The notes below the pieces were generated by a model. The model worked only from the letters and a program-made list of their open reading frames with translations. It did no database searches and was not told where the DNA came from. From the NCBI GenBank assembly GCA_947626485.1, contig CANQSG010000002.1, forward strand, positions 1-56,905: a stretch of DNA of 56,905 nucleotides, read 5' to 3'. A program made the translations under genes and the position numbers. Shown here piece by piece: positions 43,598 to 50,446 of this stretch (position 1 is the stretch's first letter; each line of letters opens with the position of its first letter). Source of the stretch: an uncultured Clostridia bacterium. Its GTDB lineage: Bacteria; Bacillota; Clostridia; Oscillospirales; Acutalibacteraceae.

Positions 43598-45583
43598 ATG
43601 ATTTCAGCAGAACATTGTATCGCCATCGGCGAATACGCGGCGGCCGGCCTGTACGAGGAGCCGGATCGGAGCCTGTTTTATCGCACCGCCCTCGGCATCC
43701 GGCGGTATTTCGAGCACTGCCCGCTCGCGGTTTATCGCGGCGAGGCGCTCTACCCTTCCGGCACGCTGCCCCGCAGCGGCCATATCCGCCCCGGGTATTC
43801 GGGGATGTATTGCGACGCGAACGCCCTGCGCGACCGGGGCGAGGACGCGCTCGCCGACGCCTACGCGCAGGAATTCGGGCGGTTCCGCTCTTCCGTCCCG
43901 CCCGAGCACACCGTCGCGGGCGACATGTGGACGCATTCCATGCCGCATTACGAGCGGGTTTTGCGCGAGGGGCTTTCCGCCTATCTCCCCCGCATCGAGG
44001 CCATCGCCGACCGGGACATGCGGGAGGGGCTGCTGCACCTGCTCGCCGGGATTCGCTGCTACCGCGACCGGTCGCTCGAATATCTGCGATCGGTCGACGC
44101 CGACGAAAGGCTGATTTGCGCCCTTGAAAAGGTGCCCTTCGAGCCCGCCGGGGACATTTACGAGGCCGTCGAGGGCTGGAATTTCATCCTCTACCTCGAT
44201 TTTTGCGACAACCTCGGCTGCGTGGCGTCCGGCCTGCTGCCCTATTACCACGGCGAGGATATCACCGACCTGCTGCGCAACCTCTTCGACAACCTCGACA
44301 GCAACGACGGCTATTCCATGTCGCTGAGCACCGATTACACGCCCCTCACGCTGCAATGCCTCGCGGCCTCGAAGGGCAAGCGCCGCCCGATGATCGAGCT
44401 TTTCGTCGACGAGACGACGCCAGACGAGGTCTGGGAAAAGGCCTTCGAGGTCGTGCGCTCGGGCAACGGCCAGCCGGCGTTTTACAGCGCGAAGACCTTG
44501 CTGCCCGGCCTCGCGCGCCGCTTCCCCGACATCCGCGCGGAGGATTTAAAGCAATTTTGCGGCGGCGGCTGCACCGAATCCATGCTGGCGGGGCTTTCCC
44601 ACGTCGGCTCGCTCGACGCGGGCGTCAACCTTCTGCTGCTGCTCGAGCGGGTTCTGTATGACAAGCTGCCGACGGCGACCTCCTTCGAGGAATTTTACGA
44701 CGCGTATCTCGCCGCCGTGCGCGAAGCGGTCGACCGGGTGACGGCGGGCATCGCCGAATCCCAGAAAAACCGCGCGAAATACGTCGCGAACCCGATGCGC
44801 ACCCTGCTGACCGACGACTGCATCGACAAGGGCAGGGACTTCAACAACGGCGGCGCGCGTTATCAATGGAGCATCATCAACTTCGCCGGCATGATCAACG
44901 TGATCGATTCCCTGCTCGTCATCCGCGACTATGTCTTCGGCACGCCCGCCTGCCCCGCCGAGGAGTTTCTGGGCTATCTGCGCGCCAACGACCCCGAATT
45001 TTTGGCGCGGGCGCGCAAGCACAGCGTCTGCTTCGGCAAGGACAACGCCGACGCCAACCGCCTTTCGACGAAGCTTTCCACCGAGATTTACGCCATGCTC
45101 GACGATAAAAAGCCCTATTTCGGCAGCGGCTTCCTGCCGGCTTCGATCCAGTTCCGCAGCCACGCCGACGCCGGCCGCCACATCGGCGCGACGCCCGACG
45201 GGCGGGAGGCGGGCGCCCCGCTCTGCGATTCCCTCGCCGCCATCTTCGGGAAGGACACGGCGGGTCCGACCGCCCTGCTGAAAAGCACGACTTCGCTGAA
45301 CCTCGCCCGCGCGCTCGGCACCCCGGTGCTGAATTTCAACATCGAGCCCGATTTCAAAAGCGAAATTCTCAAGGCGCTGATTCAAGGCTACATGGCGCTC
45401 GGCGGCATTCAGATCCAGCTGACCTGCACCTCGCCCGAAATGCTGCGCGAGGCCTACGAACACCCCGACCTCCACCGCAACCTGATCGTCCGCGTCGGCG
45501 GCTATTCCGAATACTTCTGCCGATTGACGGACGAGATGAAGCGCATGATTTTACAGCGGTCGATACAGAAATCCGTAAGTTAA
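43598..45583 (+). CDS. Glycyl radical enzyme, short divergent member
   Basis: The 661-residue product is a PFL-fold radical enzyme. Its Cys loop is FCGGGCTESM with Cys325 followed by Glu327, the Cys-x-Glu of GRE dehydratases/lyases. The radical Gly is Gly635 in RVGGYSEYF. It is about 120-150 residues shorter than usual, mainly at the N-terminus, and clearly different from GRE 1 in this window. AAAGGAG lies ten bases before the ATG. Regulation by the divergent AraC protein is likely. No activase is adjacent. The substrate is unknown; carbohydrate- or diol-derived compounds are a guess from the AraC context. Confidence 0.87.
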   Translation: MISAEHCIAIGEYAAAGLYEEPDRSLFYRTALGIRRYFEHCPLAVYRGEALYPSGTLPRSGHIRPGYSGMYCDANALRDRGEDALADAYAQEFGRFRSSVPPEHTVAGDMWTHSMPHYERVLREGLSAYLPRIEAIADRDMREGLLHLLAGIRCYRDRSLEYLRSVDADERLICALEKVPFEPAGDIYEAVEGWNFILYLDFCDNLGCVASGLLPYYHGEDITDLLRNLFDNLDSNDGYSMSLSTDYTPLTLQCLAASKGKRRPMIELFVDETTPDEVWEKAFEVVRSGNGQPAFYSAKTLLPGLARRFPDIRAEDLKQFCGGGCTESMLAGLSHVGSLDAGVNLLLLLERVLYDKLPTATSFEEFYDAYLAAVREAVDRVTAGIAESQKNRAKYVANPMRTLLTDDCIDKGRDFNNGGARYQWSIINFAGMINVIDSLLVIRDYVFGTPACPAEEFLGYLRANDPEFLARARKHSVCFGKDNADANRLSTKLSTEIYAMLDDKKPYFGSGFLPASIQFRSHADAGRHIGATPDGREAGAPLCDSLAAIFGKDTAGPTALLKSTTSLNLARALGTPVLNFNIEPDFKSEILKALIQGYMALGGIQIQLTCTSPEMLREAYEHPDLHRNLIVRVGGYSEYFCRLTDEMKRMILQRSIQKSVS

Positions 45584-45610
45584 AAAAAGCCCCGGGAAGG
45601 GGCTTTTTTT
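45584..45610 (+). terminator. Terminator of glycyl radical enzyme 2
   Basis: AAAAAGCCCC and GGGGCTTTTT with a five-base loop, immediately after the stop. Repeat R3 starts at its end. Confidence 0.9.
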
Positions 45611-45732
45611 AGTGAAGAACTAAGAGTGAAGAGTGAAGAAGTGAGGTGTCCGCTTCGCGGACGGATATAATATGTGCCCGCAGGGCACGCATCATAGGCG
45701 AAGCCTGCATCATTACCGAAGGTAACATCATT
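45610..45732. repeat. Modular hairpin repeat, copy R3
   Basis: AGTGAAGAACTAAGAGTGAA, then hairpins GTCCGCTTCGCGGAC, GTGCCCGCAGGGCAC, GGCGAAGCC and TTACCGAAGGTAA joined by CATCAT. Its right end supplies the stop codon of the minus-strand gene ending at 45728. Confidence 0.88.
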
Positions 45733-46387
45733 TTCTCTTTTTGAGGGCTTTGGTTGACCGGACGATCATGTAGACTGACAGCGACGAGATCAGCAGGAAG
45801 ACGCCCGCGCCGACACAGTTGCTCATCGTCACGCGGAAGGCCTCGGAGTCGCCGAACGCCGAGATCATCGCCGATTGCAGGGAATAGACCGAAATGGCGG
45901 CGACGGACAGCGAGAGCGCCTTGCTCGCCGACAAAATCGGGTCGCGGTAGGCGCGGAAGCGGACGACGTTGCGCACCGCCGTGATGGCGGCGTAAAAGGT
46001 GTAAAGCGCCATGGCGTAGATCAGATACCCGGGGTAGGAAATGACATGCTCCATATATAATGTAATGCAGTGAATGCCCAGCAGCGCGAAGTTCAGCGCC
46101 AGCATGACGCAGGCGCTGCTGCGGTATCTGCGCCACTTGACGACCGTCGACGCCCGCCGCCGACCGCGCAGCAGCGAAAAGCGAATGCCGCTGAGGATCA
46201 GATAATAAAACGCGAGCGTCCCCGCCCAGATCGACCGGGCGAGGATCCCCGTGATCGCCTGCAAAACCGCGTAGGCGAGGTTGACGGCAAAGCTGCAATC
46301 GAGCAAAATTTCCGCCCGCCGCCGGTCGTCGCTTCGCAGCTGCCTCGCCGTCTCCCGCAGCCGCGCCCTGCCCTCCCGCCGGTTCAT
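45728..46387 (-). CDS. Integral membrane protein coupled to a TetR regulator
   Basis: The 219-residue product has about six hydrophobic segments (for example FAVNLAYAVLQAITGILA near 32-49, ACVMLALNFALLGIHCITLY near 90-109 and VGAGVFLLISSLSVYMIV near the C-terminus). It starts MNRREGRARLRE at an ATG that overlaps the tetR stop (ATGA). I recognise no family. Tight coupling suggests it is the gene controlled by, or functioning with, the TetR protein. Its TGA stop lies in the CATCAT unit of repeat R3. Confidence 0.72.
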   Translation of the reverse strand: MNRREGRARLRETARQLRSDDRRRAEILLDCSFAVNLAYAVLQAITGILARSIWAGTLAFYYLILSGIRFSLLRGRRRASTVVKWRRYRSSACVMLALNFALLGIHCITLYMEHVISYPGYLIYAMALYTFYAAITAVRNVVRFRAYRDPILSASKALSLSVAAISVYSLQSAMISAFGDSEAFRVTMSNCVGAGVFLLISSLSVYMIVRSTKALKKRK

Positions 46388-46980
46388 GCCTGCCCGTCCT
46401 GTTCCGGCAGAATGCAGCGCATACACAGCGCGATCATTTGCTCGATGGGGTCGGCGCAGTCGCGCTCGAGCCACGCCCCGACGACGGCGGTCAACCCGCC
46501 GAGGTAAAAATGCACGATGTAGGGCTTTTCGCGGGCGGGCAGGCGGAACCGGTCGAGCGCGGGGGAGAAGACGCTGTCAAACAGCCGCTGAAAGGTGCGC
46601 CGCGTGCGGAACACATCCTGGTGCCGCAGCACGACCTGATACAACCGCTTGTTCTCCCGGACGAACTCGAAATACGGCCGCAGATAGGCGGGGGAAAGGA
46701 AGATCGCGTCCTCCCGGCTCGGCGACGACAGCCGCTTTTTTACGTCGGTCAGCTCGGCGGAATAGCGCGCGAAGCATTTGTTGTTGGTGTACTCGACGCA
46801 TTCGTTGAGCAGGTCGTCGATCGTCTCGTAATGCAGGTAAAAGGTCGAGCGGTTGACGCCCGCCGCGGCGCAAATCTCCTTCACGGTGATGTAGGCGAGG
46901 TCCTTTTTGGCGAGGCAGGCGATCAGCGCCTCGTCCATCCGCGCCGCCGTGCGGAAATATTTGCTCTGGGTTGCCTTCAT
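46384..46980 (-). CDS. TetR/AcrR-family transcriptional regulator
   Basis: The 198-residue product has an N-terminal TetR helix-turn-helix: ITVKEICAAAGVNRSTFYLHYETIDDLL at about 31-58. A helical ligand-binding domain follows. The spacing and the FY.HY.T..DL pattern resemble the TetR C-terminal domain 'DhaS-like' subgroup. It overlaps the following membrane-protein gene by four bases and is probably autoregulated together with it. The effector is unknown. Confidence 0.88.
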   Translation of the reverse strand: MKATQSKYFRTAARMDEALIACLAKKDLAYITVKEICAAAGVNRSTFYLHYETIDDLLNECVEYTNNKCFARYSAELTDVKKRLSSPSREDAIFLSPAYLRPYFEFVRENKRLYQVVLRHQDVFRTRRTFQRLFDSVFSPALDRFRLPAREKPYIVHFYLGGLTAVVGAWLERDCADPIEQMIALCMRCILPEQDGQA

Positions 46981-47008
46981 GCGTTCCGCCTCCCGCGTCG
47001 ACCCGGCT

Positions 47009-47368
47009 TTACTCCGCGTCGCTCGTGATCTCGCCCGCCAGCCGAATGATGTCGCCGGCGAAGGCGTCCTTGCGTTTTTGCAAAATCCGCTTGTAAAGCG
47101 GGTAATTCACCGCCGCCCCGGCAAACCCGACCAGCCCGACGACGATGCCGAGCGCGACAGAGACCGCCGTCGCGCCCCCGATGACGCCCATCGCCAGGCA
47201 CATGCCCGTCCCGGCGAGCAGGGTGCAGGCGACGCCGAAGGTGTAGGTGAAGATCTGCGCGGGCAGCTTCGCCGCCCGGTCGAGCTTGCGCAGCGCCACC
47301 ACCTTGGACGCGCTCTTTTTCGAATACTCGTTCGCGATCGCTTCCGCATAAATCTTGTCCGTGTTCAT
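47009..47368 (-). CDS. Small conserved membrane protein
   Basis: The 119-residue product has a soluble N-terminal part (MNTDKIYAEAIANEYSKK, AALRKLDRAAKLPA-like) and two hydrophobic segments (about 40-60 and 65-90). It ends with a charged tail. From memory, close relatives occur in many gut clostridia and are sometimes labelled dihydropteridine reductase without evidence; the sequence looks like a small membrane protein instead. The gene is 28 bp upstream of tetR on the same strand. A near-palindrome rich in AAACCGG/CCGGTTT precedes it (47380-47420), which might be a TetR operator. Confidence 0.7.
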   Translation of the reverse strand: MNTDKIYAEAIANEYSKKSASKVVALRKLDRAAKLPAQIFTYTFGVACTLLAGTGMCLAMGVIGGATAVSVALGIVVGLVGFAGAAVNYPLYKRILQKRKDAFAGDIIRLAGEITSDAE

Positions 47369-47554
47369 TTTTCGTTCCTCCCGGTTTGATTTGGTGCGTT
47401 AAGTATAACAAACAAACCGGCAATTCGGAACAACACGATCCCCGTTTTCTGTCGCGCGATCCGCCTTCGACAACTCTATTTTAGCATAAATCTCCGCTTT
47501 TTTCCACCCGCCCGCCGAACGGCGGGTCGATTTTTTGCGGGACAAAGCAAAGAT

Positions 47555-47591
47555 AAAAAAACCGCCGGGGCAGTGGTTGCACCCGGCGGTT
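47555..47591 (-). terminator. Terminator of the XRE regulator gene
   Basis: Minus strand AACCGCCGGG and CCCGGCGGTT with a 12-base loop, followed by TTTTTT. It overlaps the stop codon. A second GC hairpin (CCCGCCGAACGGCGGG near 47508) with a T-run lies nearby in the plus orientation. Confidence 0.8.
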
Positions 47592-47955
47592 ATTCGGTCA
47601 GCGCGGCGGCGATTTTGCCCAGGACGGCGTACTGCGCCTCGGTGAGCGGCTTGCCGGGCTGTGCGTTTTTCAGGCGGTAGGCGTCGGCGAGGGCCTTGAG
47701 CGTTTCCGCCTGCCGCTCGGTCATGCCGTGCGTCGAGACCGTCCCCTGCCGCTTCATGCCGCAGAGGTCGTCCATCGAGACGTTGAAAATGCTCGCGATC
47801 GTGCGGAGCGTTTCAAATGGCGGCTCGGAAGTGTTTGCCTCATATCTGCTGACCATTCCGTGCGATATATGCAAAAGCTTGGCGACCTGTCCCTGCGACA
47901 TGTTACGCTGTTTGCGAAGCTCACACAAATTTGCGCCAAAGTCAAACGGTTCCAC
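47590..47955 (-). CDS. XRE-family regulator, likely controller of the methyltransferase/nuclease unit
   Basis: The 121-residue product has an N-terminal Cro/C1-type helix-turn-helix (LCELRKQRNMSQGQVAKLLHISHGMVSRYEANTSEP at about 10-45). A C-terminal part shows no recognisable domain. It is divergent from the EcoRI-type methyltransferase gene, and the shared promoter region contains repeated ATTATAC motifs and an inverted TATAC/GTATA pair. This fits an autorepressor that also represses the methyltransferase operon, as controller proteins of restriction systems do. Confidence 0.85.
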   Translation of the reverse strand: MEPFDFGANLCELRKQRNMSQGQVAKLLHISHGMVSRYEANTSEPPFETLRTIASIFNVSMDDLCGMKRQGTVSTHGMTERQAETLKALADAYRLKNAQPGKPLTEAQYAVLGKIAAALTE

Positions 47956-47986
47956 GCGTCCACCTCCGAGGTTTTATTTCAGTAAA

Positions 47987-48056
47987 ATTATACACCGAAA
48001 CACTTGCATGAGATTATACATTGTGGTATAGTATTCTTATATCATTAGAATTATAC
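47987..48056. promoter_or_regulatory. Divergent promoter and operator region of the XRE / methyltransferase genes
   Basis: Plus-strand promoter: TTGCAT (48004-48009), 17 nt, TATAGT (48027-48032). An inverted repeat TATAC (48015-48019), six bases, GTATA (48026-48030) covers the spacer and -10. Further ATTATAC copies lie at 47987-47993 (overlapping a minus-strand TATAAT for the XRE gene) and 48050-48056. Confidence 0.7.
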
Positions 48057-48093
48057 CATTAAAATTCTCGTTTCGTGCAAGTTTTGGAGGCGT

Positions 48094-49182
48094 ATGATGG
48101 CAAGCAACAAAAATCTCAGCGCGGCGAACAAGGCGAAGAAGGACGAATTTTACACGCAGCTGGTCGACATCGAAAACGAGCTGCGGCACTATCGTTCGTT
48201 TTTCGCGGGCAAGACGGTCTTCTGCAACTGCGACGACCCGTTTGAAAGCAATTTTGTGAAATATTTCGCGATGAATTTCAACCTCCTCGGGCTGAAAAAG
48301 CTGATCGCGACCTGTTACGCGACCTCGCCGGTGCTTTACACCCAGCTGAATTTCTTCGGCGAGGAGGTCGCGCGCGGCGTGGCGGAAGCGGGCAAAAAGC
48401 CCTATAAAATCGAGCTCACCGCCGTCGCGGACAGCAACGGCGACGGCGCGATCGACCTCGCGGATTTCGAGGAAACGCTGCGCGCAAACCCGCCGCAGCT
48501 GCTGCAAGGCGACGGCGATTTCCGCTCCGAGGAGTGCGTCGCGCTGCTGAAAGAAGCCGACGTCGTCGTGACAAACCCGCCGTTTTCGCTCTTCCGGGAA
48601 TACGTCGCGCAGCTGATGGAATACGACAAAAAGTTTATCATCATCGGCAACAAAAACGCGATTACATATAAAGAAATTTTTCCGTTGATTCAGACCAATA
48701 AAATATGGGTCGGGCACACTCCGATGAGTAAGGATTTATTATTCGATGTTCCACAGAAATATGCAGCTGAAATTATGATAAGTGGCAAAATGGGGAGTAA
48801 ATATAAAATCATTGATGGGGTATTAAAGGGCAGGTCGCCGTCGATATGGTATACAAATATAGATATTAAAAAGCGGCATGAAAGTTTAATTTTATATAAG
48901 CATTATACGCCGGAAGAATATCCGGAATATGATAATTACGACGCTATCAATGTTGACAAAGTCGTTGATATACCTTGCGATTACGATGGGGCTATGGGTG
49001 TGCCGATAACTTTTATGGATAAATACAGCTTGGAACAATTTGAAATATTAAACGCAAATGATTTTCGGCGTTTTGAAAATGTCAAGAAAAAACCGCACGG
49101 TTTAATCAAAGATGCAGAGGGTTCTATCTTAAATGGCGCTCGTTTAGTATATCCGAGAATTTTAATCAGAAAGAAGGCCTGA
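48094..49182 (+). CDS. Adenine-specific DNA methyltransferase, EcoRI family
   Basis: The 362-residue product matches M.EcoRI-type N6-adenine methyltransferases: DEFYTQLVDIENELRHY near 17-33, FCNCDDPFESNFVKYF near 43-58 and the catalytic NPPF at 161-164. It would protect a specific site from a partner nuclease. The ATG at 48097 has the better spacing from GGAGG than the one at 48094. The base composition changes sharply at about 48660 (residue 190): the first half has GC-rich host codons, and the second half, which should hold the target-recognition part, is strongly AT-rich. The gene ends two bases before the nuclease gene. Confidence 0.9.
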   Translation: MMASNKNLSAANKAKKDEFYTQLVDIENELRHYRSFFAGKTVFCNCDDPFESNFVKYFAMNFNLLGLKKLIATCYATSPVLYTQLNFFGEEVARGVAEAGKKPYKIELTAVADSNGDGAIDLADFEETLRANPPQLLQGDGDFRSEECVALLKEADVVVTNPPFSLFREYVAQLMEYDKKFIIIGNKNAITYKEIFPLIQTNKIWVGHTPMSKDLLFDVPQKYAAEIMISGKMGSKYKIIDGVLKGRSPSIWYTNIDIKKRHESLILYKHYTPEEYPEYDNYDAINVDKVVDIPCDYDGAMGVPITFMDKYSLEQFEILNANDFRRFENVKKKPHGLIKDAEGSILNGARLVYPRILIRKKA

Positions 49183-49184
49183 CG

Positions 49185-50291
49185 ATGGACATTCGGTTGG
49201 AGGAGCACACAATCAAAGAGGTGTTCGAAGGGTACGAGGACAACGACGAGAGCGGCGTGGTCGGGTACGGCGGCAGGCTGAACATTCGCCCCGCCTATCA
49301 GCGCGAGTTTGTCTACAAGGAGCAGGAGCGCAACGCCGTCATCGACACCGTTTTGAAGGGCTTTCCGCTCAACGTGATGTACTGGGTCGAGGACGACGCG
49401 GGGCATTACGAGCTGATGGACGGGCAGCAGCGCACGGTGAGCATCTGTCAGTATTGCAGCGGTGATTTTTCCGTGCTGATCGACGGCGCGCCGAAGACCT
49501 TCCACAATCTGACGGCGCACGAAAAGGAGCAGTTTCTGAATTATCGGCTGATGATCTACGTCTGCCGGGGCAACGACAAGGAAAAGCTCGAATGGTTCAA
49601 AACGATCAACATCGCCGGGCTGCGGCTGACCGATCAGGAGCTGCGAAACGCGATCTACACCGGCCCGTGGCTCACCGACGCGAAGCGCTATTTCAGCAAA
49701 CGTGGCTGCGCGGCGCACGGGCTCGCGGAGAAATACATGAACGGCGAAATGATCCGCCAGGCCTACCTCGAAACGGCGATCTCCTGGATCGCCGCCCGGG
49801 AGGAGGGCGGCATCGAGGCGTACATGTCCGCCCACCAGCAGGACAGCAACGCCTCGTCGCTCTGGCTGTATTTCAACAACGTCATCACCTGGGTGCAGAC
49901 GATTTTCACCGTCTATCGCCGCGAGATGAAGGGCATCGCGTGGGGGCTGCTCTACAATCGGTACGGCGACCTGCCGCTCGACCCGAAGACGATCGAAAAG
50001 CGCACCGCCGCATTGATGGCCGACCCGGAGGTCACCGGGAAAAAGGGGATTTACGAGTACCTTTTGAGCGGCGAGGAAAAGCTGCTGAGCCTGCGCCGCT
50101 TCGAGGAGGAGGACAAGCGCACGGCCTACGAGCGGCAAAAAGGCGTCTGCCCGCTCTGCAAGCAGTATTTCGAATACGAAAAAATGCACGCCGACCACAT
50201 CACCCCCTGGCACGCCGGCGGCAAAACCATCCCCGAAAACCTGCAAATGCTCTGCCGCGACTGCAACCTGAAAAAATCCGGCGCAGAATAA
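49185..50291 (+). CDS. DUF262 and HNH endonuclease protein
   Basis: The 368-residue product has an N-terminal DUF262 (GmrS/ParB-like NTPase) domain with RPAYQREFVYKEQERNAVID near 35-54 and DGQQRT at 79-84. A C-terminal HNH domain holds CPLC at 322-325, HADH at 335-338, Asn352 and CRDC at 357-360; the cysteines bind zinc and the histidines cut DNA. DUF262 nucleases are best known from GmrSD type IV restriction of modified DNA and from other defence genes. Tight linkage to the methyltransferase suggests it is the restriction partner. Composition returns to GC-rich here. Confidence 0.88.
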   Translation: MDIRLEEHTIKEVFEGYEDNDESGVVGYGGRLNIRPAYQREFVYKEQERNAVIDTVLKGFPLNVMYWVEDDAGHYELMDGQQRTVSICQYCSGDFSVLIDGAPKTFHNLTAHEKEQFLNYRLMIYVCRGNDKEKLEWFKTINIAGLRLTDQELRNAIYTGPWLTDAKRYFSKRGCAAHGLAEKYMNGEMIRQAYLETAISWIAAREEGGIEAYMSAHQQDSNASSLWLYFNNVITWVQTIFTVYRREMKGIAWGLLYNRYGDLPLDPKTIEKRTAALMADPEVTGKKGIYEYLLSGEEKLLSLRRFEEEDKRTAYERQKGVCPLCKQYFEYEKMHADHITPWHAGGKTIPENLQMLCRDCNLKKSGAE

Positions 50292-50304
50292 CCCGCCGCA
50301 TTTC

Positions 50305-50348
50305 GCAAAAAACCGCCCGGACAGGCAAATTTGTCCGGGCGGTCGGCT
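50305..50348. terminator. Bidirectional terminator after the DUF262-HNH gene
   Basis: ACCGCCCGGAC and GTCCGGGCGGT form a perfect 11-bp stem, with an A-run on the left (T-run for the minus strand) and CTTTTA on the right. Confidence 0.75.
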
Positions 50349-50391
50349 TTTATACAGAAAAAATCCCCCCGCCGGGGCTTCGACGAAGGGC

Positions 50392-50431
50392 AAAAAATGC
50401 CCGCCCGGGCAGGATGCTTGCGCGGGCGGGG
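50392..50431 (-). terminator. Terminator of the collagen-like surface protein gene
   Basis: Minus strand CCCGCCCG and CGGGCGGG stem with a 15-base loop, followed by CATTTTTTG. Confidence 0.7.
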
Positions 50432-50446
50432 TTGTGATTTGAGGGA

